DNA of 64,000 nt, taken from assembly GCA_024102815.1 (NCBI GenBank), contig JAGFJJ010000031.1:169273-233272 (forward strand). The letters run 5' to 3'. The stretch comes from Phycisphaerae bacterium. GTDB taxonomy: Bacteria > Planctomycetota > Phycisphaerae > UBA1845. This document shows positions 37,322-45,655 of this stretch, one piece after another. Under the pieces are notes generated by a model. That model ran no database searches and was not told where the DNA came from. It worked only from the letters and a program-made list of their open reading frames with translations. How positions within the stretch are numbered: position 1 is the stretch's first letter; each line of letters starts with the position of its first letter. The position numbers and the translations under genes are program-made.

Positions 37322-38344
37322 TCAGGGCATGGTCGCAGGGGAAGCCGCGTACATATCCGAAGGCGCCTCACTGACCCGTACCGTGCGCATCACGAGCTCA
37401 CGCTCGGGGCGCCCCTGTTCATTGACCGGAACGGCCATCAGACGGTCGAGCGTTTCGAAGGACTCATCGCCGACCAGTTCGGCAAATGCCGTGTATTTGC
37501 CGTCCCATTCCTTCTGCCGTGTGTTGCAGATGAAGAACTGGCTGCTGGCCGAGTCCGGATCGTCGTTCAGCAGCGCCATGGCCACCGTTCCTTTTCGAAA
37601 CGGATGGTCGTTGAACTCAGCCGGCACGCGCTTGCCGTCTAGCCGGATCCCCGTTCCATCGCCACGGGGACACCCGCCGAGAATGAAGTACCCCGGCTCG
37701 AGCCGGTGGAAGGTCTTGCCGTCGTAGAATCGATCGGTGGCCAGTTCGATGAAATTGGCCACCGTTTGCGGGGCATCCTCGTAGAAAAATCGCAGCGTCA
37801 TGCGCCCCTCATCCGTGGTGATGATCGCCTGCTTCAGAGTCTCGATGCGGATATTGGCCGAAGCCGCGGCTGCGGCCCCGTCGTAGGGTTGCCAGGTAAT
37901 CCGATAGTTCCCCGCCCCGCGCAGCGCGGGGTAGTACTCCCGAAGATCCACCGTCGTTCCCACGGAGCTGTGCGGCGCGAGAATGAGGATCGGCGCCTCG
38001 TCCGGCCTGCGGAAACCCAGCGGCGCGTCCCATCGACTGCCCGCCATCCCTTCCAACACGATGGGGGGGGTCGTGACGCCGCTGAATACGTGGGGCAGCG
38101 GAAGTCCCATTTCCGGGGACGGGATGGCCGGCTCCGTTCCTGGGACCGTCAGCGTCACCGATTCATCGGACGAATTCTCGATCGAGAAACCGACCCAGAC
38201 GGGCTGTCCGGGAATCATCGGGACGGCCGGCACGCGCAAGTGCGCCTGCAATCCGGGACGCTGATTGACGACCTTCTCTTGTGCGAACGCCGACGTGGCG
38301 GTGACAAGCGCCAGCGCCAGACACGAATATCCGCGAAAACACAT
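37322..38344 (-). CDS. peptidyl-prolyl cis-trans isomerase, cyclophilin type, exported
   Basis: 340 residues from the ATG at 38344. A signal peptide (GYSCLALALVTATSAFA) is followed by a beta-rich domain of about 170 residues with no recognised family, then a cyclophilin domain: RFYDGKTFHRLEPGYFILGG and ALLNDDPDSASSQFFIC, both including the catalytic-region residues of cyclophilins. The periplasmic location suggests folding assistance to exported proteins. It is divergent from selD; the 210-nt gap between them holds no clear promoter that I can assign. Confidence 0.88.
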   Translation of the reverse strand: MCFRGYSCLALALVTATSAFAQEKVVNQRPGLQAHLRVPAVPMIPGQPVWVGFSIENSSDESVTLTVPGTEPAIPSPEMGLPLPHVFSGVTTPPIVLEGMAGSRWDAPLGFRRPDEAPILILAPHSSVGTTVDLREYYPALRGAGNYRITWQPYDGAAAAASANIRIETLKQAIITTDEGRMTLRFFYEDAPQTVANFIELATDRFYDGKTFHRLEPGYFILGGCPRGDGTGIRLDGKRVPAEFNDHPFRKGTVAMALLNDDPDSASSQFFICNTRQKEWDGKYTAFAELVGDESFETLDRLMAVPVNEQGRPERELVMRTVRVSEAPSDMYAASPATMP

Positions 38345-38554
38345 ACTGAGAACCTCGTTCGCCGGTTTACGGCCGACTGCGACCGTTGGGACGCTGCATT
38401 GTGCAGCGCGCTTGCCTGTTGTCCAGCACGACCCGGTCCCATGAGCACCCGGGGCAGACTCCTCCCCCACGCACTTGTACCGATCGGCGACGCTTCCGGT
38501 TGCGGCGAGTTGCCGGCGTGACGCCGCAACCCGCGGCGCCTACACTGCAACGCC

Positions 38555-39604
38555 ATGACCCCCTCGCGCCAGATTCGCTTGACGGACTATTCGAGCTGCG
38601 CGGGTTGAGCCGGCAAGCTCCCCCAGGGAGCCCTGGCGCAGGTTCTGCGCGTCCTGCCGACCCCTTCCGACCCAAACCTCCTGGTTGGCACCGCCCGTCT
38701 CGATGACGCCGGTGTCTACGCCATCGGACCGTCCACCGCCCTTGTCCAGACCGTCGACTTCTTTCCGCCATTGGTGGACGATCCGTTCGCCTACGGCCGA
38801 ATCGCCGCCGCAAACAGCCTCTCCGACGTGTATGCCATGGGGGGGCGACCCGTCACGGCCATGAACATCCTCTGTTTTCCGGATGACGTGCTGCCCGCCG
38901 AAATCGCCGCCGAGATTGTTCGCGGCGGAGACGAGCGCGTTCGTACGGCCGGCGCCGTCACCGTCGGCGGGCACAGCGTTCGCGACACGGAGATCAAATA
39001 CGGATTGGCGGTTACCGGGCTGGTGGATCCCGCCAGGGTCGTCACCAATGCCGGGGCCCGCCCGGGCGACATCCTCATCCTTACCAAACCTCTGGGAAGC
39101 GGTGTGCTCGCCACTGCGTTCCGCGCCGGGAAGATCGACGAGTCGCAGCTGGCGGAGTCCGTCGACTGCATGATCGACCTGAATGCCGCCGCCTCCGAGG
39201 CAATGGTTGAAGTCGGCGTCAGCGCGGCCACCGACGTAACCGGATTCGGGCTGCTCGGGCACGGGCTGGAGTTGGCATTGGCAAGCGGTGTGACCCTCGA
39301 GATTGACGCCGCTTCGGTTCCTTTGCTTACCGATGTGACCCTGCTGGCTCGCAAGCGGCATCTCACCCGATCCCATCGTGCCACCCTGGAGCACGTGGCG
39401 TCCCACATGCGCCTCGTCGGCGACGTCGATGACGTCCTCGTGAAGATTCTCGCCGATGCCCAGACGTCGGGTGGTCTGCTCATTGCGCTCCCGGCCGATC
39501 GCGTGGATGCCTACGGCTCGTCATTGGAAAGTCGAAGTCCTCGTCCGGCGGTCGCCATCGGTCGTGTCGTCCCGAAGGAAGACTCGGCCATTCTTCTGCG
39601 CTGA
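38555..39604 (+). CDS. selD: selenide, water dikinase SelD containing selenocysteine (UGA-encoded)
   Basis: 349 residues if the in-frame TGA at 38606-38608 is decoded as selenocysteine 18. The N-terminus reads IRLTDYSSCAG-U-AGK. It aligns with the SelD active-site loop (E. coli IRLTQYSHGAGCGCK), with Sec at the catalytic Cys17 position and Lys21 equal to the essential lysine. Downstream the family is plain: DPFAYGRIAAANSLSDVYAMGG (two parts), GGHSVRD and VTGFGLLGHGLEL. SelD makes selenophosphate from selenide and ATP. A SECIS-like hairpin follows the TGA at once. A TTG at 38771 would give a truncated protein lacking the active site. Confidence 0.93.
38609..38637 (+). promoter_or_regulatory. 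SECIS-like hairpin after the selD UGA
   Basis: Immediately 3' of the TGA, GCCGG (609-613) pairs with CTGGC (633-637, one G-T), then after a small internal loop GCTCCC (617-622) pairs with GGGAGC (626-631). The apical loop is CCA, or CCCAG if the last pair opens, and lies 15-17 nt after the UGA, the distance expected for bacterial SECIS elements that bind SelB. A G in the loop is only present in the opened form. Confidence 0.6.
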
Positions 39605-39669
39605 CTGCGGAGTGCCTTGGCACACTGCGGCCGTGCTGACGCTTGCTCCGCTCGGCACTCCCGCCGACA

Positions 39670-40572
39670 ATGACCGTCATGCAGCAGGTATTCGACGAGA
39701 ATCTTTCACAATTGATCGCCATGGCCCGCCGGGAGGATCTCGGCGAGCGCGGGGACATCACCACACAACTGATGGCCGATCTCAAGGCCGATGCGACGTT
39801 TGCACTGGTGGTGAAGAAGCCGGGCGTTTTTGCGGGCAGAGAAATCGTCCCGTTTGTACTGCATGCCTATGATGCAGCGATCGAATGTTCCTGGTCACCG
39901 TCGGGAAACGACGGCGAGCGGATCGAGAAAGTTCCAATGGAACTCGCCCGCATCCGCGGTCCTGTCGGTTCGATTCTCGCCGCCGAAAGGGTCCTGCTGA
40001 ACTTTCTCCAGCGACTCAGCGGAATTGCCACGACTACGCGGAGCTTCATCGACGCCGTGGCCGGAACGTCCGCGGTCATCACCGATACCCGCAAGACCAC
40101 GCCCGGGTGGCGGGCGCTCGAAAAATACGCCGTGCGTTGTGGCGGCGGCAAGAACCATCGTGCCGGCCTGTACGATGCCGTCCTGATCAAGGACAACCAT
40201 CTGGCCGGGGTGGAGCCCACACGCGTCGGCGCGGTGGTTTTCGACATGCTCAATCGGCTGGGTCAATGGGGTGTGAACCCCACCTTCGTTGAAGTGGAGG
40301 CGCCCGGCATGATGTATGTCGAAGAACTCCTCAAAGTCGTTGGCGTCGACATTATCCTCCTCGACAACATGTCTGTCGCAACCATGCGGGAGGCGGTGGC
40401 CCTTCGTGATGCATTCGGGCTTCGCGGCAAAGTCCGGCTGGAAGCCTCGGGCGGTATCGATCTCGCCACGGTCCGCCAAGTGGCTGAGGCCGGCGTGGAC
40501 CGCATCTCCGTCGGGGCGATCACGCATTCGGCACCGGCGCTTGACCTTTCCCTGGAGCCGTCGGGATGCTGA
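39670..40572 (+). CDS. nadC: nicotinate-nucleotide pyrophosphorylase (carboxylating)
   Basis: About 300 residues from the ATG at 39670; ATG 39679 is also possible. Quinolinate phosphoribosyltransferase motifs are intact: EDLGERGDITTQL at the N-terminus, then DTRKTTPGWRALEKYAVRCGG with the catalytic arginines/lysines, HRAGLYDAVLIKDNH and EASGGID. The enzyme makes nicotinate mononucleotide from quinolinate and PRPP in NAD synthesis. It lies 65 nt after selD and overlaps the SGNH hydrolase gene by 7 nt. The selD link is positional only. Confidence 0.95.
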   Translation: MTVMQQVFDENLSQLIAMARREDLGERGDITTQLMADLKADATFALVVKKPGVFAGREIVPFVLHAYDAAIECSWSPSGNDGERIEKVPMELARIRGPVGSILAAERVLLNFLQRLSGIATTTRSFIDAVAGTSAVITDTRKTTPGWRALEKYAVRCGGGKNHRAGLYDAVLIKDNHLAGVEPTRVGAVVFDMLNRLGQWGVNPTFVEVEAPGMMYVEELLKVVGVDIILLDNMSVATMREAVALRDAFGLRGKVRLEASGGIDLATVRQVAEAGVDRISVGAITHSAPALDLSLEPSGC

Positions 40573-41624
40573 CCAGCGGCGTGTTCGGCTTCCTTGCCGA
40601 TTACCTGCTGTGGTGGGTGCTGTTCCTCTCGATTGTCATCCACACCTGGTGCTTCTTCCAGTATTACCCGATCAGGAAACGCACACGCCGCGGTCTTGTT
40701 CTCGGCAACATCCTCGTCTTCTTCTGCCTCTCCGGTGCCGTATTTCTCGTCGGCGAAAGTTACTTTCGATTCCTCGCGGTCTACACCGATTCGTTCGGCC
40801 TGTCCCTCCCCGCCCGCCGCTGGTTCGCGCTGTATACGCGACTCAATCGCCAGGGCTGTCGTGACGAGGAGTGGACCGTGCCTAAGCCCCCGGACGTATA
40901 CCGGATCGCGTTCGTCGGCGACTCGTTTACCTACGGCTGGGGAATCGAAGACGAAGCGGATCGCTTTCCCGAGAAGATCGAGAAGCGCCTGAACGAGAGC
41001 TACCCGGGCCCATTCGAGGTGCTCAACGCCGCGCGGCCGGGTTGGGATACCGGCGATGAGCTTCGCCACTTGCGAGAGTTGATTTCTACGTTCGGTGTTG
41101 ACGAAGTCGTCCTTTGCTACGTGCCGAACGACATCGAGGATCTCATCCCGACCACGGACGACTTCAACCCGCGCGAGCCACCACCCCAAGGCTTCTTCGA
41201 TCCGGATCGATCACCCTTTTACGAGTATCTCTATACGCGGGTGTGGTTGCCGCGCCGGCCCACCGTACGACTTTACCAGTCCTGGCTGGCTCAGGGATAT
41301 GCCGACCCCGCGATCCGGTCCGCCCAGGATGCGCGGCTGGCGGAATTCGTGAGCGAATGCGTGGAGGGTGGGATCGTCCTTCGTGTTGCACTTCTCCCTT
41401 TCCTACGCGTCGGCCCCGACAGCGTGGACCAGGCACGGTTGTTTGCCGAACTCGAACAGTTTTTCACGCAGCGCGGAGTGTCCGTCGTGGATCTCCTCCG
41501 GCAAACGGAGGGCGTTGATCCGCAAGAGCTCACCGTCAGCGCCATCGACCCCCATCCCAACGAGAAGGCCCACGCATTGTTCGCACAGGAAATTTGGAAA
41601 GCCTTTTACGCGAATACGCCCTGA
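40566..41624 (+). CDS. membrane-anchored SGNH/GDSL hydrolase-like protein
   Basis: 352 residues. Two N-terminal membrane segments (LLWWVLFLSIVIHTWCFF and ILVFFCLSGAVFLVG) precede an SGNH domain with FVGDSFTYGWG (catalytic Ser in GDS), NAARPGWDT, a YVPND block and the C-terminal DPHPNEKAHALF Asp-His pair. Such proteins deacetylate or deacylate envelope glycans. It overlaps nadC by 7 nt and is probably coupled to it. It is convergent with the PstS-like gene. Confidence 0.8.
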   Translation: MLTSGVFGFLADYLLWWVLFLSIVIHTWCFFQYYPIRKRTRRGLVLGNILVFFCLSGAVFLVGESYFRFLAVYTDSFGLSLPARRWFALYTRLNRQGCRDEEWTVPKPPDVYRIAFVGDSFTYGWGIEDEADRFPEKIEKRLNESYPGPFEVLNAARPGWDTGDELRHLRELISTFGVDEVVLCYVPNDIEDLIPTTDDFNPREPPPQGFFDPDRSPFYEYLYTRVWLPRRPTVRLYQSWLAQGYADPAIRSAQDARLAEFVSECVEGGIVLRVALLPFLRVGPDSVDQARLFAELEQFFTQRGVSVVDLLRQTEGVDPQELTVSAIDPHPNEKAHALFAQEIWKAFYANTP

Positions 41625-41668
41625 TCGATAGGTCAACTCGATGGACGCGAAGCGGGCTCTCTGCTGCG

Positions 41669-42682
41669 CTATTCGTCCTTCGGCGACGGCGCGGCCAGGG
41701 GGAGGTACACACTTGAATCCGCGATTGCCCCTTGCCCCGAGGCGGAGAGCGCGAAGCTCACGAATCGCCAGACTTCTTCCGGCGCATCGGCCGGGACATA
41801 GAGGTAAACGTAGTAGGCCAATGGATAACGGCGATCGCGGATGCTCTCGGGCGTGGGCGCTACGGCCTCGCTGGATGCGCTCGAAGAAATTGCCAGCATC
41901 TGAGCGCCTCGCGTGCGCCCGAATTCCGTAACGCCGATGCTCAGTGGCTCGGCCGCAACGCGCTGCGCGATCCCGTCGAGCGGCATGCCCTCTCGGTAAT
42001 CCGGAGGCGCCAGTCCGGGTGTGGACCGAATCGTCCATGCAGAAACCAGGTCACCGTCCGCTGGCGGGCGAAGCACGACAACGCGGGGCGACTCGTCTTT
42101 GGCACGGTCGTGACCGTGGGCATCCGGCCCTGAGGAATCTGGCGCCACGCTGTTCGTGTCGCCGACGGGCTCCAGGACGTCCGTGCCGTCTACCCCTAGC
42201 TGCTCCCACCGTCCGACTGCTCCAGCGAGCACTCGAAACGCCTGATGTACCGTCAATTGACGGCATCGGTGTTGTGGATGCACGACGACCACTCCGGCGG
42301 AAATCGCGATGGGGACGCCCAGCACCGAGGGCTGACGGGGCGCCTTGAGACGATTGCGTTCCGCTTCCGTCAGCGGTCGAGCCAGTGCTACCAGATTCGC
42401 CTTCCCGTTTTCCAGTGCTGAAAGGGCGAAGGGCTTGGGCAGGGCGGTTGTCTCGATGGTCGCGTCGTCGTTGGTTCTCTTGAAAGCGTCGCCCAGGCGG
42501 TGAACCAGTTCAGCCATATCCGAGCTGGCGGCGATCGTCAGCCGGGAAGGTTCTTCGTCCGTCCCAGCCCATGCCGAGCGTGGCGATCCCAGCCAGCCCA
42601 GCATCATCAACAGGCAAACCACAGCCCGGGCGAACACCCCGCGAGCGTACCCCGATCCAATCATCATCCCGGCTCTCGCCAT
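41669..42682 (-). CDS. PstS-like periplasmic substrate-binding protein
   Basis: About 337 residues from the ATG at 42682; starts at 42727 and nearby are possible. A signal peptide (ARAVVCLLMMLGWLG) ends in SAWA. The mature part has a phosphate-binding-protein-like pattern (LTIAASSDMAELVHRLGDAF, ALENGKANLVALARPLTEAE, RRYPLAYYVYLYV). The conserved phosphate-contacting residues are not obvious and there is no pst operon next to it, so the ligand is uncertain. It overlaps the start of the preceding lipoprotein gene. Confidence 0.72.
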   Translation of the reverse strand: MARAGMMIGSGYARGVFARAVVCLLMMLGWLGSPRSAWAGTDEEPSRLTIAASSDMAELVHRLGDAFKRTNDDATIETTALPKPFALSALENGKANLVALARPLTEAERNRLKAPRQPSVLGVPIAISAGVVVVHPQHRCRQLTVHQAFRVLAGAVGRWEQLGVDGTDVLEPVGDTNSVAPDSSGPDAHGHDRAKDESPRVVVLRPPADGDLVSAWTIRSTPGLAPPDYREGMPLDGIAQRVAAEPLSIGVTEFGRTRGAQMLAISSSASSEAVAPTPESIRDRRYPLAYYVYLYVPADAPEEVWRFVSFALSASGQGAIADSSVYLPLAAPSPKDE

Positions 42683-42710
42683 ATCTGGATCTGTCTGAAA
42701 GAGCATCCGC

Positions 42711-43121
42711 TCAGTTCGACCCGGCATCCAGCGATCGTGCCCGATCTACCTGTATCCTCAGCACAATCTGCTTTCTCGACGCGCCCGAACCCTCGATCCG
42801 CACGTCCCCGCTGATGTTTTCACCGACGCGAATGTCCTCCAGCCGGGAAACGACACCATCGATCACGATCTCCGTCTCCCGCGTGACTTCTCCGACGCCC
42901 TCCAGCTCCTGCTCGTGCCCGCCGCGATCAGCGCGGTACGTGACCATAATCCGTCCCGTGCCGTCCGGGCCGGGTTCGATTTTCTGAACGCGACCCTCGA
43001 GCGGGACCAGTTTCGCGGCCGGCTTCTCCTCCCGGCAGCCGACGGCGACGACATTCAGCAAGAGCATCAGGAAGGATGCTTCCGCGATCCGCCGCCACCG
43101 GTAATCCGCCCTATGCTTCAT
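42711..43121 (-). CDS. small lipoprotein of unknown function
   Basis: 136 residues from the ATG at 43121 behind GAGGA. The signal ends VVAVGC with Cys as the lipid site. The mature protein is a beta-rich domain (LVPLEGRVQKIEPGPDGTG, RIMVTYRADRGG, TREIEIVIDGVV-like) of about 100 residues with no recognised catalytic motif. It may form an operon with the PstS-like gene, whose start it overlaps. Confidence 0.68.
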   Translation of the reverse strand: MKHRADYRWRRIAEASFLMLLLNVVAVGCREEKPAAKLVPLEGRVQKIEPGPDGTGRIMVTYRADRGGHEQELEGVGEVTRETEIVIDGVVSRLEDIRVGENISGDVRIEGSGASRKQIVLRIQVDRARSLDAGSN

Positions 43122-43331
43122 GCCGTTTTCCTCTTGGTAGTGTCGATTCGGAAAAGGAAACCGCTCCAAACTCGAAGCCGCCGGGATCGACCGCGCCGTC
43201 GAATCCGAAATACTGTCTCAGGCAGGCGCTCGACGCGCCGGCCGGGGCAAACCGCCATCATATCCGGTCGCATCGTCTGCTCAACGGTATGCCGGCCGAT
43301 CACGTTTGCTGAGGTGCAGCAGCACTCCAGC

Positions 43332-43553
43332 CTATTGGCTCGAAGACGAGGGGCAGAAGAGCGAAGTGGTCTCGCCCGATTCATCCACGCACGCCGCAAT
43401 CGCCGCTGGAATCTGCGGAGAGAGAATATAGCTCGTGATTCCGTCCACGACGGAATCACGGAACCGGGCTGTGCATTGCGTGGAGAGAATCGTGCCGAAC
43501 ATCATGGCCGATGCGGCCGCACGAATCCATCGACTGCTCGAAAGCTTGGACAT
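43332..43553 (-). CDS. small exported protein of unknown function
   Basis: 73 residues. The N-terminus (SRWIRAAASAMMFGTILST) looks like a signal peptide, the next residue is Cys, and the rest has FRDSVVDGITSYI, a short motif that I associate with small exported planctomycete proteins. It is directly downstream, on the same strand, of two larger lipoprotein genes, which supports coding. The start codon is ATG at 43553. Confidence is moderate because the gene is short. Confidence 0.5.
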   Translation of the reverse strand: MSKLSSSRWIRAAASAMMFGTILSTQCTARFRDSVVDGITSYILSPQIPAAIAACVDESGETTSLFCPSSSSQ

Positions 43554-43576
43554 GGTCGATCCGTCCCTGGTCGAAA

Positions 43577-44263
43577 TTAGTCGTTCTCGCGTGTCTGCGA
43601 CTCGAGGTAATCCTGAAGATTGACAAACGTATTCGGTCCCGTGAACACGGAAGGTTGCTCAAAACCCGGCAGCAGAAACGACTGGATGATGGCGTTTCCG
43701 GTCACGCCCGGCCGCCGAATAATGCGGAAGATGATCGTGTCGCCACATCCGAAATTCCCCGCCGTCCGCACCAGTGGATTGACGCCCTCGGCGGGCACGC
43801 CGGTGCCCGGCGTACCTGTAGCGGTGCCGCCGCCGACGAACACGGCCGTGTCCGTCGGCAGAAGGTTCTCGCCAAGGCCGACGACGTTTACCGGTGATTC
43901 TCGGCAGGAGAACAGCACGCCGATTTCGTTGCCCGGTGCATTCGCGCCCGCATTGAGGCGCTTGGTCTCGCGGACCGGACGCGTGATGGCATTACCCGAG
44001 TCGTCGACAAGCGGATTGCCCTCGGCGTCGCGCTCGATTACGGCCCGTTCGATCGTCACGATGAACTCGGCATTCTGACCGGTTTCATTGACGCACCGGA
44101 CGAACACGAACGCCGCCTCGGGCCCGGGCGTTACCGGGAAGGCTCCCCCAAGGGTCGTGTTGATGAACGCCGGATTGAAGATCCCTCCGCATCCCACGAC
44201 CACAATGCAGGTTACGAAGGCTGCGCTCGCCCACTTGAAAATCTGCAACGTTCTCTTGCTCAT
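43577..44263 (-). CDS. lipoprotein of unknown function
   Basis: 228 residues. The signal ends VTCIVVVGC with the lipid Cys. The mature part begins GGIFNPAFINTTLGGAFPVTPG and is strand-rich with several Asn/Gly. It contains CRESPVNVVGLGENLLPTDTAV and a cysteine pair that may form a disulfide. No enzyme motif is visible. It shares a NPxF-xN/VDL opening with the next upstream gene, suggesting the two are paralogues. Confidence 0.72.
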   Translation of the reverse strand: MSKRTLQIFKWASAAFVTCIVVVGCGGIFNPAFINTTLGGAFPVTPGPEAAFVFVRCVNETGQNAEFIVTIERAVIERDAEGNPLVDDSGNAITRPVRETKRLNAGANAPGNEIGVLFSCRESPVNVVGLGENLLPTDTAVFVGGGTATGTPGTGVPAEGVNPLVRTAGNFGCGDTIIFRIIRRPGVTGNAIIQSFLLPGFEQPSVFTGPNTFVNLQDYLESQTREND

Positions 44264-44320
44264 GGGGGATTCGATTCCCGTTCCTCCGGCCTACACGTAC
44301 CCGCCGGCCGGATCTTCCTG

Positions 44321-45175
44321 TTATTGCACAGACACGATGAATTCGTAGCGCCCTCCGATCGACGCGACCGCGTTCGGGTCCTGCCGATCATAACTGGGCG
44401 CGTCGCCGCCCACCGCCGCCAGGAATGGCACGCGCAGGACGCCGGTGATCTCGATGGCAATGACCGAGCCGCAAACCGGTGCGTCAGCCGGTGCCGGCGC
44501 CCGCCGGACCGGGATGTTGGCCTGAAGCACCGTATTCCCGTCCTCGTCCACTGTATCCAATCGCAGTACGCGAAACTGCGGCGGGATCGTCTCGCGAAGC
44601 TCGAACCGGGACGTTACGTCGCCGCCTTGCGTTACCGTCACAAGCTCGTACCCGAGCAGCTCCACCGGTACGAAAACCTCGATATCACTATTGGGGTCGA
44701 CCTCAACCTGCGCGACGTCACAGACCACGACCGCGTTGTCCAGGTCGTTCTGAGTCAAATCGGGGAACAAATCGACGTTGAAACGGGGGTCAATCAGGAT
44801 CGTGCTACCGTCCACGAACTCGAATTGCGACGTGACTCCATTTGTAAAAGTGACATTAATCCGCATTCTGAATCGCGGGCGAAGCGCCCGTTTCTCGGCA
44901 TTCGTCAGATTCAGCCCCTGCCCCTCCAGGTACGCCACGAGACGCTCGTCCACCTCGGCATTATTGACCAACTGAACCACGAGGTGCCCGGGAGCGTTCT
45001 GGAGGGTGGTGAACGCGCCGGTTCCCGCGCCATCGACAAGATCGACAAACGACGGGTTGAGCGAGTCACAATTGCCTCCGGCGAACACGAGGCTCAGGCT
45101 CAGGGCAGCCGCGCCCACCCGGCTTCCTTGGTGCCGAATCCACTTCCTGATGCTGATTTTGGGGTGGTGATTCAC
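44321..45175 (-). CDS. exported protein of unknown function, paralogue-like to the adjacent lipoprotein
   Basis: 284 residues. The signal region (RVGAAALSLSLVFAGGNC) ends in Cys, followed by DSLNPSFVDLVDGAG, an opening close to the neighbour's. The mature domain is beta-rich (HLVVQLVNNAEVDERL, MRINVTFTNGVTSQFEF, VVCDVAQVEVDPN) with no catalytic motif. The position near the start of a minus-strand run of three such genes suggests an operon of secreted surface proteins. The gap to the next gene upstream is 480 nt and holds the aspS leader. Confidence 0.72.
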   Translation of the reverse strand: MNHHPKISIRKWIRHQGSRVGAAALSLSLVFAGGNCDSLNPSFVDLVDGAGTGAFTTLQNAPGHLVVQLVNNAEVDERLVAYLEGQGLNLTNAEKRALRPRFRMRINVTFTNGVTSQFEFVDGSTILIDPRFNVDLFPDLTQNDLDNAVVVCDVAQVEVDPNSDIEVFVPVELLGYELVTVTQGGDVTSRFELRETIPPQFRVLRLDTVDEDGNTVLQANIPVRRAPAPADAPVCGSVIAIEITGVLRVPFLAAVGGDAPSYDRQDPNAVASIGGRYEFIVSVQ

Positions 45176-45655
45176 GCAATCGTCCTCGATGCAGGTCCAT
45201 CAAGCCCGGCCACGCCGCTTGACATCGGCGGGCCACCTCGGTTCCGGAGGCGGAATGCGCCCATTTCCGCTCCCGGCGGCGTAGTATCGCCCTGTTTGCA
45301 CTGTCGGGTCAAGTCGCGGGCGCCGGCGGCGGTGCGGCTAGACCCTTGCCGGCGGTGGGTTTAGGGGCGCGCGCGCTTTTTTCCGCTCGCCGAGTGAGCG
45401 CCCATGCGCGTTATTTACCTATGGAGGGCGCCACTTTCTCGCCCCCCTCGCGTGCCGGATTTGATTTTCCGACACACGATCTGCAAGATGTCCGATCTTG
45501 CAAGCAGGGCCCCAAGGCCGCCGTTCCGACAGGATCGGCAAAGTAGGCTCCGCGCCCAGGGGGGCGCGGAGAGTCCGAAACTCGGGGGATGCCGCGCAAG
45601 TGCTCCCTGCTCGAACAACCATGGTCAGCGTGCCTGAAGGATGAAGGAGAGAACG
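45176..45655 (+). other. structured leader region of aspS with two hairpins
   Basis: Two perfect hairpins are visible. TGCAAGAT (45482-45489) pairs with ATCTTGCA (45495-45502) around a 5-nt loop GTCCG. CTCCGCGCCC (45548-45557) pairs with GGGCGCGGAG (45562-45571) around AGGG. There is no U tract after either. The first loop contains GUC, the anticodon triplet of tRNA-Asp. A transcript from an unidentified upstream promoter would carry both. No gene is supported in this gap. Confidence 0.55.

Noticed and set aside
38771..39604. A stop-free open frame that would begin SelD at 38771.
   Set aside because: It lacks the active-site loop. The upstream frame reads as SelD across the UGA, so the TGA is read as selenocysteine and the gene starts at 38555.
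44255..44285. A T-arm-like string GGGATTCGATTCCC, as in tRNAs.
   Set aside because: No acceptor, D or anticodon arm can be built around it, and it overlaps the start of a lipoprotein gene.
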